Source: Flavobacteriales bacterium (lineage in GTDB: Bacteria > Bacteroidota > Bacteroidia > NS11-12g > UBA955). Taken from it: a stretch of DNA of 64,000 bases. The number at the start of each line of letters is the position of its first letter. The stretch's first letter is position 1. A model generated the notes under the pieces. That model was given only the letters and a program-made list of their open reading frames with translations. It did not search any database and was not told the origin of the DNA. The position numbers were made by a program, and so were the translations under genes. Location of the stretch: NCBI GenBank assembly GCA_947496375.1, contig CANMCY010000010.1, forward strand, positions 16,162 through 80,161, given 5' to 3'. Shown here piece by piece: positions 1 through 8,288 of this stretch.

Positions 1-526
1 CCGGGTACACACAGGTTACTTTCACGCCAAAATCGCGAACCTCTTTATACAACGCATCGCTGAAACCACGCACTGCAAACTTGGTGGCGCAATACCCTGA
101 TACCTGCTGATAACCCTCCAGTCCGGCAATGCTCGCAATGTTCACAATATGCCCCGAATCTTGCTTTTTCATGCCCGGCAGTACCCGACGGGTAAAATAA
201 AAGATACCGCTCACGTTGGTATTGAACATCTCCTGCCACTGGGCCGTGCTCAACTCCTCACAAAGCCCAAAATACCCCAGCCCTGCATTGTTGATTAAAA
301 TATCCACCGCATTGTGTTGTTGCAGTATGCCATCCATCACCGCATCTACCTGCTGTTGATTTCCTACATCCGCGTGCAAACAATGGTAATTTTCATGTTG
401 GATACTGCAGCCGCTTCGGCATATTCCATATACGATGGCGCCTTTTTCCAGCAACATTTTCACACACTCCAGCCCAATGCCCTTATTGGCCCCGGTAATC
501 ACCGCTATTTTATTTTTCAATTCCAT
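1..526 (-). CDS. SDR-family NAD(P)-dependent oxidoreductase, 3' end cut by window edge
   Basis: Reading the minus strand from the ATG at 526 gives 175 residues that run off the window edge. Visible classical SDR features are the cofactor glycine motif TGANKGIG (residues 11-18), NNAG (79-82), the catalytic serine in NIAS (about 132) and YCATK (Tyr145, Lys149). Such enzymes oxidise or reduce a hydroxyl/carbonyl group using NAD(P); the substrate cannot be told from this part. The start codon lies 17 bases inside the end of the upstream mnmH gene, so the two are probably cotranscribed. Family assignment is firm, specific function unknown. Confidence 0.9.
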   Translation of the reverse strand, partial: MELKNKIAVITGANKGIGLECVKMLLEKGAIVYGICRSGCSIQHENYHCLHADVGNQQQVDAVMDGILQQHNAVDILINNAGLGYFGLCEELSTAQWQEMFNTNVSGIFYFTRRVLPGMKKQDSGHIVNIASIAGLEGYQQVSGYCATKFAVRGFSDALYKEVRDFGVKVTCVYP

Positions 527-1532
527 ATTCTTTAAGTTTATCTATTAACAATCCAACACTTTTTTCGGTTTGATTCCAGTCCCACTCCATGGGGTCGGGC
601 CTGTAGCCATTCTCCTCCACGAAATAACGATACGATTTGTCGTAATACCCCATCAAAACCTGCACCCAATCCGATTTTCTGCCTTCCAGAATGGCCTCTT
701 TGGCCTGCTTGCAGAGCAATCCCCCCAGCCGTTTACTCAGTTTTTCGGTTTTATCTGCAAGAATCTGTGCATCAAAATTTGCGTATTCCTTTACCAGTCG
801 ATCGAGGCGCTGGGCCTGCGGCACCACAATATCCAGCACCGGGCTCTGCAACATGCTCTGCCAGAATTCATCCGGCATCACACAGGCGCCAATTTTACGG
901 CTTTCGCTTTCCATGAGGATGGTGCTGCCATCGGGGAATGAAGTCACGGCCTTATGCAAAAGATTTTCAAACATTTCCACTGTTGGCTGCGCCGGCATGC
1001 CCAGACTCCCCAAAACGCTGCCCCGGTGAGATGCCAGGGCCTCCAGATCCACCACAGCAAATCCTTTTTGGACCAGCAACTGCAAAATTTCGGTTTTCCC
1101 CACACCGGTCATGCCGCCCAGCAGAAAAAACTTTCGGGGTTCAGCCAGCGCTCTCTGCACAAAATGGCGATATGCCTTATACCCTCCCGAAATCAAACCC
1201 ACAGGCTGTCCGCCCCATTCCAGCAAGGTAGCGGAAATGTGACTTCTGAGCCCTCCGCGCCAGCAATAAAAAACAGGTTCGGGACCCACTGCCTTGAACG
1301 CCTCATAGAGTTCATGAAAGCGTGGCCCAATCAGCTTAAAACCCAGTGCCACTGCAGCATCTCTGCCCTGTTGTTTGTATGTGGTTCCTACCAGCACCCG
1401 TTCATCATTGCGCAATAGCGGAATGTTAATGGCACCGGGAATATGCCCACGCTCAAATTCACCTTCACTGCGCACATCAATGAGGGTTTTGCCATCCCAT
1501 GGATACTGTGCGGCTTTTACAACGGATGGCAT
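510..1532 (-). CDS. mnmH: tRNA 2-selenouridine synthase MnmH (SelU/YbbB)
   Basis: This 340-residue protein has the two-part MnmH layout. An N-terminal rhodanese domain carries the active-site cysteine in FYCWRGGLRS (Cys90), and a P-loop domain has GGMTGVGKT (139-147). In the family, MnmH converts 2-thiouridine at the wobble position of tRNAs for Lys, Glu and Gln, first to the S-geranyl form and then to 2-selenouridine using selenophosphate from SelD. No selD is visible in this window, so whether selenium or only geranylation is used here is open. The start is an ATG preceded four bases upstream by CATCTTTG, close to the Bacteroidota -7 promoter box. It overlaps the downstream SDR gene. Confidence 0.93.
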   Translation of the reverse strand: MPSVVKAAQYPWDGKTLIDVRSEGEFERGHIPGAINIPLLRNDERVLVGTTYKQQGRDAAVALGFKLIGPRFHELYEAFKAVGPEPVFYCWRGGLRSHISATLLEWGGQPVGLISGGYKAYRHFVQRALAEPRKFFLLGGMTGVGKTEILQLLVQKGFAVVDLEALASHRGSVLGSLGMPAQPTVEMFENLLHKAVTSFPDGSTILMESESRKIGACVMPDEFWQSMLQSPVLDIVVPQAQRLDRLVKEYANFDAQILADKTEKLSKRLGGLLCKQAKEAILEGRKSDWVQVLMGYYDKSYRYFVEENGYRPDPMEWDWNQTEKSVGLLIDKLKEYGIEK

Positions 1533-1620
1533 ACTGCAAAGATGTGGTGTATTGGGTGGGCTTGCAAACGGAAATTGGCCTTAGTCTAAATAAAAAAAGG
1601 AACTAAAACCTCCCCAAACC

Positions 1621-1652
1621 CTTGACTTTTCTCCAAAATTATTGTAAATTTG
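1621..1652 (+). promoter_or_regulatory. Bacteroidota-type promoter of ssrA
   Basis: A CTTG element (1621-1624), a 20-base spacer and TAAATTTG (1645-1652) match the Bacteroidota housekeeping sigma consensus (TTTG, 19-21 bases, TAnnTTTG). The expected transcription start is a few bases before the mature tmRNA 5' end at 1667. The match is seen directly; activity is inferred. Confidence 0.7.
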
Positions 1653-1666
1653 GGGTTACGTTCTTT

Positions 1667-2036
1667 GGGGCTGACCGGACTTGACAGGATGATTGGTTGC
1701 GGTGTAAGCATGTAGTGCTTTGGATGTAGGCACTTAAATCTCAATGTTCAAAACCATAAGAGGCGAAAATAACTACGCCCTCGCTGCCTAATTCGGAGTA
1801 ATTAGCATTGCGTGTTGCTCCCGTCGCTTTTGTCTGTGTAACTGACGAAACGGAGCAATCGACGAACACAGGTATGGTCACTCACACCGGCCAGGTGAGC
1901 CATTAACACGCCGGATAAGGATGGAGTAAGGTTATTTCTGTACCCGCCCCATCCCGACAACAAACAGAAATAAACATGTAGAAAGCGCCAGTAGTCGCAT
2001 CTCTGGACGAGGGTTCGATTCCCTCCAGCTCCACCA
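1667..2036 (+). ncRNA. ssrA: tmRNA (SsrA), tag GENNYALAA
   Basis: The 370-base RNA begins GGGGCTGAC and ends with a T-arm (GGTTCGATTCC), the complementary acceptor strand CAGCTCC, discriminator A and an encoded CCA. The seven-base acceptor helix pairs fully, with one G-U. The tag reading frame runs 1762-1791 and encodes GENNYALAA before TAA, a Bacteroidota-type degradation tag ending in ALAA. tmRNA with SmpB rescues ribosomes stalled on broken mRNAs and tags the nascent peptide for proteolysis. Protein-like frames on the opposite strand here are artefacts. Confidence 0.97.
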
Positions 2037-2047
2037 CCTTTGAATGA

Positions 2048-2089
2048 AAAACCCCGTGGATATTGATTCCCGGGGTTTTTTGTTTTTTG
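2048..2089 (+). terminator. Rho-independent terminator of ssrA
   Basis: The arms AAAACCCCG (2048-2056) and CGGGGTTTT (2071-2079) form a stem followed by a T-rich run, 11 bases after the encoded CCA of the tmRNA. Confidence 0.85.
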
Positions 2090-2451
2090 TGTTGTCGGAA
2101 ATGATGTTTGTCATGCTTCAACAAGCTCAGCATGACAACCGCTTCAGGCCTTGTCACCGGATTTCACCCCCAACATCTTAGAAAACTGTGATTATGTAGG
2201 CGCACAGACAGTGGATAGGCCGAACAAATGGAAGTGAAACAATAAAATCATTTGACCGATAAAACAATTGTTTATGACCGATTTATCGTTTATCGTTCAT
2301 TTATTGTTGCTATTTCATTCATGTTTGAGTGTTTTTGAACCATATTAGACATTATTTTGACCGATATATTAAACACTACAATCAATAGCGAGGAAACGCA
2401 TTTTTATTGAACAATTCAAATTCGCAGTAGGTGAAAATTTTAAGGTGAGCG
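2090..2451. other. Gene-free AT-rich spacer with three TGACCGAT copies
   Basis: No convincing reading frame or RNA gene is seen. The only structure found is an 8-mer, TGACCGAT, at 2253-2260, 2275-2282 and 2358-2365. The first two are spaced by 22 bases, about two helical turns. It could be leftover operator sequence or chance in AT-rich DNA. Confidence 0.4.
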
Positions 2452-2499
2452 TGCCCTGAACATAGCGCAGGGTTTAAACCCTGCGCTATGTTCAGGGCA
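2452..2499. repeat. 48-bp perfect palindrome centred on TTTAAA
   Basis: The two 24-base arms are exactly complementary and meet at 2475/2476 inside GGGTTTAAACCC. The same 12-base core lies in the palindromes flanking the IS200/RAYT-type transposase near 24.8 kb, although the outer arms differ. No transposase is next to this copy. It may be a solitary REP-like element mobilised in trans, or a strong intergenic hairpin. Confidence 0.75.
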
Positions 2500-2506
2500 A
2501 CACAGG

Positions 2507-2751
2507 AACAGGAATGGCTCCCTGCGGTCGCCGGACCTTAGAGGGTGGGCTTAACAAAGCCAAAAAAGCCGCGCTACGCTCGTTTTTTTATGCGCCTTCA
2601 GTCTGCCTGTGCAAGCACGGCATCCTTTAGAACAGGAATGGCTCCCTCCGGTCGCCGGACCTTAGGGGGGGCTTAACAAAGCCAAAAAACCACGCTCCGC
2701 TCGTTTTTTTTTATGCGCCTTCAGTCTGCCTGTGCAAGCACGGCATCCTTT
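2507..2751. repeat. Two tandem ~124-bp hairpin-rich units
   Basis: Units 2507-2630 and 2631-2751 are near identical, differing by a few substitutions and short length changes in the A/T runs. Each begins AACAGGAATGGCTCCCT, contains GGTCGCCGGACCTTA, and ends with a bulged hairpin around TGCCTGTGCAAGCACGGCA. The second unit also pairs with downstream sequence: a T run plus ATGCGCC near 2703-2719 is complementary to GGCGCAT plus an A run at 2753-2766, giving a large cruciform-like structure. They lie downstream of the initiator tRNA. Function unknown; REP-like repeat or duplicated terminator region are both possible. Confidence 0.75.
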
Positions 2752-2756
2752 CGGCG

Positions 2757-2786
2757 CATAAAAAAACCCACCTTTTCAGGTGGGCT
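2757..2786 (-). terminator. Terminator after tRNA-fMet
   Basis: On the minus strand, CCCACC (2784-2779) and GGTGGG (2772-2767) form a stem with a short loop, followed by a run of T. It sits just past the 3' end of the initiator tRNA and would end a tRNA-Glu/tRNA-fMet transcript. Confidence 0.8.
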
Positions 2787-2797
2787 TTTTGGCTTTG

Positions 2798-2869
<72 letters not shown>

Positions 2870-2943
2870 ATGTACCGTTTAAGTTATTAATTGGGGTCTA
2901 AAACCAACTCTTGATTCTAAACTCTCAACTCATAACTCTGTCG

Positions 2944-3015
2944 TAGCCCGTAGGGGAATCGAACCCCTCTTTCATCCGTGAAAGGGACGTGTCCTAACCG
3001 ATAGACGAACGGGCC
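2944..3015 (-). tRNA. tRNA-Glu (TTC)
   Basis: A 72-base cloverleaf on the minus strand has anticodon TTC in the loop CTTTCAC and T-arm GGTTCGATTCC, with a seven-pair acceptor stem ending in a G-U. CCA is not encoded. It lies 74 bases upstream of tRNA-fMet in the same direction and is probably cotranscribed with it. Confidence 0.93.
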
Positions 3016-3086
3016 AAATACTAAAGAACGCTTTCTCCCAAAAGGGGCTGCAAAATTAATGTAAAAAATTGAAACAGACAACCCTT

Positions 3087-3461
3087 TTACACAGGATCTT
3101 CAAATTTTCTTACTTCCGCATCCCCCCAAAGGTCCTCAATTCCGTAGAAACGCCGCTTCTCCTCCAGAAATACATGAATTACCACATTCACATAATCCAG
3201 CAGTACCCACTCTGCATGCTCACCACCCTCCCTGTGCAAGGGTTTTTCTCCCGTAGCAAGGCGTATCTCCTCCTCTACACCATCGGCAATCGCAGATACC
3301 TGCCTGTCACTGTTACCATGGCAAATCACCATCATGTCGGCAAATGCCCCCTTTAGCTTGCGTAAATCCAAGGTCACAATTTCATGTGCCTTTTTATCCT
3401 GCATACCCTTCACCGCCACCATGGCCAGTGCTTCTGTTTCGTTTCCTGTTTTTTTTGCCAT
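3087..3461 (-). CDS. rsfS: Ribosome silencing factor RsfS (Iojap/YbeB)
   Basis: The 124-residue sequence matches the RsfS/DUF143 family throughout. It has the central ADMMVICHGNSDRQV block, the W-V-L-L-D-Y segment and the final ...FYGIEDLWGDA region. RsfS binds ribosomal protein uL14 on the 50S subunit and blocks subunit joining when translation must be lowered. The start is ATG followed by a Lys-rich stretch. The gene is divergent from birA, with about 74 bases between the chosen starts, and reads toward the two tRNA genes. Confidence 0.93.
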   Translation of the reverse strand: MAKKTGNETEALAMVAVKGMQDKKAHEIVTLDLRKLKGAFADMMVICHGNSDRQVSAIADGVEEEIRLATGEKPLHREGGEHAEWVLLDYVNVVIHVFLEEKRRFYGIEDLWGDAEVRKFEDPV

Positions 3462-3535
3462 CCTTTGGCTTTTCTTTGTGCAAAGAACGCAAATAATTGG
3501 AAGAATTTTCTTTTATAGACCAAGTTGGTAAAATA

Positions 3536-4279
3536 ATGCTGTTTTACACCCCCTCCTGCGGAAGCACCCAGGACCTGGTTCCCCTCTGCGCCCGGCAAGC
3601 TGGAGGCAAACATCCTGCTGCGCTCCTTACCTTTCACCAAACGCAGGGCCGCGGGCAACAAAACCGCCCGTGGGAAGCCGAACCGGGAAAAAATCTGGCC
3701 ATGTCGGTATGGCTTCCGCTAAAAAACCCCAAACCTGAGTTCTTTCCCTTGCTGAATATGGGACTGACCGTCGCCTGTTTAAAAGCACTCAATCAACACC
3801 CATCAGACATTCAAATAAAATGGCCCAACGATTTGCGCCACAACGGAGCCAAACTGGCCGGTCTGCTGATGGAAGTGCAGGGAGATACCCAATCTGGCAA
3901 GGCACTGTGCATGGGTATCGGCGTAAACGCCAACCAAACGAACTTTGAAAACCTGCCCCAACCCGCTACTTCTCTCCTAAACATCTCCGGTCAAACCCAT
4001 AATCTGATGGACCTTGCCCGCAGCATCCTTAATCATCTGCAAAACGCCTTCACCGCATGGGAAAAACAACCCGATGATGTCATGTTTATGCAAGATTACA
4101 ATAATTTAACAGAAGGCAAAAACGGGCTCTGGGAAGCTGAAACCCAAACCGGACAAATTATTACAGGTGAAATACTTGGAGTTGACCCGCAAGGTCGTTT
4201 ACTTTTTCACTCCGACAACCGGGTTCAGGCATTTCACCATGGCATGATTCGGCTGAAAAGAAATTTATCAAACAAATAA
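3536..4279 (+). CDS. birA: Biotin--[acetyl-CoA-carboxylase] ligase (BirA catalytic type)
   Basis: The 247-residue protein has only the catalytic and C-terminal domains, without the DNA-binding region of E. coli BirA. Motifs are QGRGQQNRPW with a downstream GKNL, then KWPNDL holding the catalytic lysine, and KLAGLLME. It joins biotin to ATP and transfers it to the lysine of biotin carrier proteins. A carrier with an EAMKMENII site is encoded at 30.4 kb. A TTG at 3497 would add 13 residues, but the ATG at 3536 puts the family's first strand (LFYTPSCGSTQD) at the N-terminus and is preferred. Confidence 0.9.
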   Translation: MLFYTPSCGSTQDLVPLCARQAGGKHPAALLTFHQTQGRGQQNRPWEAEPGKNLAMSVWLPLKNPKPEFFPLLNMGLTVACLKALNQHPSDIQIKWPNDLRHNGAKLAGLLMEVQGDTQSGKALCMGIGVNANQTNFENLPQPATSLLNISGQTHNLMDLARSILNHLQNAFTAWEKQPDDVMFMQDYNNLTEGKNGLWEAETQTGQIITGEILGVDPQGRLLFHSDNRVQAFHHGMIRLKRNLSNK

Positions 4280-4325
4280 ACATATCTTTGTTTTTGTCGT
4301 CTAATTAAAAGTTAACCATGCTGCC

Positions 4326-5981
4326 ATGGATCGCAAAGAATTTTTAACGTTTAAAAAACCGGCTGCACCCACCGAATTTAAAAAAGTGGAACGCCGCACC
4401 ACCACAGGTTTAGCCACCTACTCGGGCACTTTCGGAAAAAAAGAAGCCATGCACCTGCTCCGTCGTACCCTGTTTGGGGTTAAGGTTCAGGACATGAAGG
4501 ATTTTTCTGCCAAAACCATGGCTGCTGCTGTAGATACCCTGCTCAATACCACCACAGCAGTGCCCAACGAACCGCTGAACTATTACGGAAAAACCACTGC
4601 CGATCCCAATGTTCCCTACGGAACCACCTGGGTAAATTCCCCCATAGATTTTAATTTCAATTTTCAGCGCACCATGTCGCTGAAAGCATGGTGGTGGGAA
4701 ATGTCCGCCAAACAGCCATCTACCATCATGGAAAAAATGGTGATGTTCTGGCACAACCTAATCCCCATTTCAGCCATTGACCAGGTGGACCCCAGAATGT
4801 CCTACATCTACCTGAAAACCCTGCGACAGCATGCCATGGGTAATTTCAAAACCCTGGTGAGGGCACTTTCCATCGATCCTGCCATGCTGGTTTACCTCAA
4901 CGGACGGTACAATACCAAAAGAGCCCCGGATGAAAACTACGCACGTGAACTTTTTGAATTGTTTACCCTGGGTAAAGGCCCCGACAGCAAATACACCGAA
5001 GACGATGTGAAAGCAGCAGCCCGCGTGCTTACCGGCTGGAATATCAATTTTTTAACCACCCCCCCGGTTGCTACCTTCAATGTAAACAACCACGATACCA
5101 CCAACAAGCAATTCTCTGCCTTTTTTAACAACGCGGTTATCACAGGCCGCAGTTCGGCAAGCGCCGGTACCGACGAACTGGATGATTTGCTGAATATGGT
5201 TTTTGCCCAAAAAGAAGTGGCCAAATTCATTTGTCGCAAACTCTATAAATACTTCGTTTACTACGACATAACCGCCGATGTGGAAACCAATGTGATAGCA
5301 CCACTGGCAGACCACTTCCGCAACAACAATTACGAAATCAAACCGCTGCTGGAGAAACTGCTCAAAAGCGAGCACTTCTTCGATCCGCTGAATATGGCCT
5401 GTGTAATCAAAGACCCCACATCGCATATTGCCGGCTTCTGCCGTCAGTTGGAACTTGCATATCCCACCGATGCTGAATCTCTGTATAACATCACCGGTTA
5501 TGGCCGTGCTTTTGGGCAGGCGGTTATGCAGGATATTCTGGATCCGCCCAGTGTTTCCGGCTGGCCGGCATGGCATCAGTCGCCCCAATACCTGCGCAGC
5601 TGGATTAGCAGCGATTCTCTTCCCAAACGCAATCAATTTACCGATCTGATGCTGTTTATCGGATACAAACGGGGTGGATATACCTTCATTGCAGACGTTT
5701 TTAAGGTTACCAAACAATTTTCAAATCCCGGCGATGCCGATACCCTGATCGATGACGCTGTCGCGTTTTTATCGCCACTGGAACTCAGCACCACACAAAT
5801 GGCAACCCTGCGCAACAACCTGCTTCCCGGGGGTATACCCGCCTACAACTGGACAGATGAATGGACCCAGGCCAACGACCCCGGTCATGCCAACCATACC
5901 ACTGCCCTGGCCTCAGCCAAATTAAAGCTGCAATTGCTATATAAATCCATCATGAACCTGTCTGAATATCAGCTATCATAA
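4326..5981 (+). CDS. DUF1800 family protein
   Basis: The 551 residues show the DUF1800 pattern: the HLLRRTLFG opening near residue 40, the WHNLIP segment, RELFELFTLGKG and D-P-PSVSGWPAW near the C-terminus. Function of the family is unestablished. It is followed after nine bases by a DUF1501 gene, a pairing common in Bacteroidota, which implies that the two act together. No signal peptide is evident at the N-terminus, unlike its partner. A TATCTTTG box at 4283-4290 may be the -7 promoter element. Confidence 0.88.
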   Translation: MDRKEFLTFKKPAAPTEFKKVERRTTTGLATYSGTFGKKEAMHLLRRTLFGVKVQDMKDFSAKTMAAAVDTLLNTTTAVPNEPLNYYGKTTADPNVPYGTTWVNSPIDFNFNFQRTMSLKAWWWEMSAKQPSTIMEKMVMFWHNLIPISAIDQVDPRMSYIYLKTLRQHAMGNFKTLVRALSIDPAMLVYLNGRYNTKRAPDENYARELFELFTLGKGPDSKYTEDDVKAAARVLTGWNINFLTTPPVATFNVNNHDTTNKQFSAFFNNAVITGRSSASAGTDELDDLLNMVFAQKEVAKFICRKLYKYFVYYDITADVETNVIAPLADHFRNNNYEIKPLLEKLLKSEHFFDPLNMACVIKDPTSHIAGFCRQLELAYPTDAESLYNITGYGRAFGQAVMQDILDPPSVSGWPAWHQSPQYLRSWISSDSLPKRNQFTDLMLFIGYKRGGYTFIADVFKVTKQFSNPGDADTLIDDAVAFLSPLELSTTQMATLRNNLLPGGIPAYNWTDEWTQANDPGHANHTTALASAKLKLQLLYKSIMNLSEYQLS

Positions 5982-5990
5982 TCCATCCCC

Positions 5991-7574
5991 ATGAAACGCA
6001 GATTATTTCTAAAAGCCGCCGCCGCAGGATCCGTTTTACCGGTTTCCCTGAATGGGATGTCAGTACGCGCCTACGCAAACTCACCCCTCATGCACCTGCT
6101 GGGTAGAAGGACCGGCAGCAATGATAACGTACTGATATTAATTCAATTAAATGGTGGAAACGATGGTTTGAATACCGTTATTCCCCTGGATCAGTATACC
6201 AACCTGACCAAAGCCCGCAGCAATGTGATTATTCAGGACACCAAGGTGCTGAAGCTGAACGGGGTAAATGGAACAGGCCTGCACCCTGCCATGACGGGTT
6301 TGCAAGGACTATACAACAATGGGTTGGTTAACATCATTCAGGATGTGGGCTACCCAAACCCTAATTTTTCACACTTCCGTTCTACGGACATCTGGATGAG
6401 CGGCAGCGACACCAGCGAAAGCTGGACCACAGGATGGATGGGCCGTTATTTGGATTCACAGTTTCCCGGTTTTCCGGACGGTTACCCCAATACCGGCGCC
6501 CCTGATCCCCCCGCCATTCAGATTGGTTCCATGGTTTCACTGGCAACCATGGGTGCATCCGTGAATATGGGCATGGCCATCACCGACCCCAGCAATTTCT
6601 ACACTTTGGTGAACGGCACCACAGACCCCGTCCCCAATACCCCTGCAGGCCGCGAACTGGAGTTTCTGCGTATTATGGCAAACCAGACCAATCAGTATGC
6701 CACTTCCATCAAAAATGCAGCGGGTAAAGCCACTACCCTCAGCACCAAATACCCCACCGGCAACAACCTGGCAGACCAGCTTAAAATCGTGGCCCGCCTT
6801 GTAAAAGGCGGACTTAAAACCCAGGTTTACATGGTCAGTATCGGAGGTTTTGATACGCACAGCCAGCAGGTGGATAATTCCGACCACAGCGTAGGTTCCC
6901 ATGCCACACTGCTCAAAAATGTAAGCGATGCCATCACGGCCTTCCAGGATGATCTGACCCTGATGGGCATACAGGATCGTGTGGCAGGTATGACATTCTC
7001 CGAATTTGGCCGCCGCATCATGAGCAACGGCAGCGTAGGCACCGACCACGGTGCCGCCGCCCCCATGATCGCTTTTGGAACCGGTGTACAGCGCGGTGTA
7101 ATCGGTCGCAACCCCGTGATTCCTGATACCGTTACCGTTAATGATAACGTGCCCATGCAATACGATTTCAGACAGGTTTATGCCAGTGCCCTGCAGGATT
7201 GGTTCGGGCTGAGCAAAACAGAAGTGAAAGCAGCCATGGGTGGCAAAGACTTCAATACACTTCCCGTATTCAAGGCAAACCCGGCTGGCATAGAGGACTT
7301 TGCCGATCTGGTTAGCCGCCTGCATTTGCATGATGTTTACCCCAACCCCGTGATCGGTGAAGCTACCTTTACCTTCTTTACCGATGGCGGCAACGTGGAA
7401 TTATGCCTGTTCGATCCGCTGGGGAACCGCATTCGCACCATGGCCTCCGGCAAACATGGAATGGGTGAGCATGAAGTACGACTGGATGTGCGCGGATTGC
7501 GCCCGGGGAACTACTTCTATCAGCTATCACAGGGAAATAGAAAATTGACCAAAGTACTGGTGGTGGCCAACTAA
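5991..7574 (+). CDS. DUF1501 family protein with Tat-like signal and T9SS sorting domain
   Basis: The 527-residue product opens with MKRRLFLKAAAAG, a twin-arginine-like signal, then a DUF1501 (alkaline phosphatase-like/sulfatase fold) domain with ILIQLNGGNDGLNT near residue 50, GGFDTHSQQ and a conserved FSEFGRR block. Roughly the last 85 residues, from VYPNP, are a type A T9SS C-terminal sorting domain with the PGNYFYQL segment. The protein should cross the inner membrane and then be exported through the type IX system to the surface. Substrate unknown. It forms a unit with the DUF1800 gene just upstream. Confidence 0.88.
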   Translation: MKRRLFLKAAAAGSVLPVSLNGMSVRAYANSPLMHLLGRRTGSNDNVLILIQLNGGNDGLNTVIPLDQYTNLTKARSNVIIQDTKVLKLNGVNGTGLHPAMTGLQGLYNNGLVNIIQDVGYPNPNFSHFRSTDIWMSGSDTSESWTTGWMGRYLDSQFPGFPDGYPNTGAPDPPAIQIGSMVSLATMGASVNMGMAITDPSNFYTLVNGTTDPVPNTPAGRELEFLRIMANQTNQYATSIKNAAGKATTLSTKYPTGNNLADQLKIVARLVKGGLKTQVYMVSIGGFDTHSQQVDNSDHSVGSHATLLKNVSDAITAFQDDLTLMGIQDRVAGMTFSEFGRRIMSNGSVGTDHGAAAPMIAFGTGVQRGVIGRNPVIPDTVTVNDNVPMQYDFRQVYASALQDWFGLSKTEVKAAMGGKDFNTLPVFKANPAGIEDFADLVSRLHLHDVYPNPVIGEATFTFFTDGGNVELCLFDPLGNRIRTMASGKHGMGEHEVRLDVRGLRPGNYFYQLSQGNRKLTKVLVVAN

Positions 7575-7627
7575 ACCCACCCGCTTTGGGCGAAGCCGGC
7601 CGAAAGGCCTGAATAAATCAATCAGGA

Positions 7628-7936
7628 TTATTCAATCACTTCCAGCAAACTGCGGTATGCCAGCACGCGTTCGCCATACTTCTCGCGGGTTTTGGCTTGC
7701 AGGGCCGGGGCATGGGTATCGCGGTAGCGCTCATAATCTTCCATGCTTTGTGCTGTATACTGAACGGCAATATTGACGCCTTCATCATCGGTGGCTTGCG
7801 TAAGTAACCGCATCATTTTAACCCCAACAAAACAACCGGTGGACATCACCTCCGGCAAATGCTCATTTTGCATCCATTCCAGCCACTCTGCTTCCATATC
7901 TGAGGAAATGTGGCAGGTGACATTGTAAACAATCAT
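7628..7936 (-). CDS. DUF4286 family small protein
   Basis: The 102-residue sequence fits the DUF4286 family, a ferredoxin-like alpha+beta fold suggested by MIVYNVTCHI at the start, the EWLEWMQNEHLPE helix and the paired strands that follow. No function is established. Its ATG shares one base with the stop of purS (TAATG), so it is translationally coupled to that gene. The convergent DUF1501 gene ends 53 bases away. Confidence 0.8.
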   Translation of the reverse strand: MIVYNVTCHISSDMEAEWLEWMQNEHLPEVMSTGCFVGVKMMRLLTQATDDEGVNIAVQYTAQSMEDYERYRDTHAPALQAKTREKYGERVLAYRSLLEVIE

Positions 7937-8187
7937 TACAATGCTTTTACGCGAATGTGGTAGCTCTCCATAATGAGGTTGGCAAGCAGTTTCTTGCAGG
8001 CAGTTTCTGCTGCGTTATGGGCTGCCGCTTCATCAGCAGCTTCGAGCTCCAGGGTAATGAATTTACCCACACGAACCTCACTTACCTGAGGCAATCCGAT
8101 GGATGCCATGCTGTGTGTTACCGCCTTTCCCTGAGGATCCAACAATCCCTTCTTGGGCATGATTTCGATTTCTGCGAAGAATTTCAC
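7936..8187 (-). CDS. purS: Phosphoribosylformylglycinamidine synthase subunit PurS
   Basis: The 83-residue protein has the PurS signature: an opening strand, LLDPQGKAVTHSMASIGLPQV and the VGKFITLEL strand. PurS dimers bridge PurL and the glutaminase PurQ in the fourth step of purine synthesis, making FGAM from FGAR and glutamine. purL and purQ are not in this window. The gene is followed immediately by the DUF4286 gene. Length is normal for the family. Confidence 0.9.
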   Translation of the reverse strand: MKFFAEIEIMPKKGLLDPQGKAVTHSMASIGLPQVSEVRVGKFITLELEAADEAAAHNAAETACKKLLANLIMESYHIRVKAL

Positions 8188-8288
8188 AAGGCAAAGTTAC
8201 CCATATTTAACCAAACGCCATTCTGCCTTTTACACAGAATCTGCACATCGGATGGCAGTGCGGTCTTGAAGCACCGGAGATACAATTT

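Noticed and set aside
1903..2157. Minus-strand frames of 60-84 codons over the tmRNA 3' half
   Set aside because: They are antisense to a clearly folded tmRNA and its terminator; the encoded GIEPSS-like string is a known type of artefact from tmRNA and tRNA ends.
2452..2766. CRISPR array or origin in the repeat-rich spacer
   Set aside because: There are just two long tandem units and one palindrome, with no regularly spaced short repeats, no cas genes and no dnaA-type boxes recognised.
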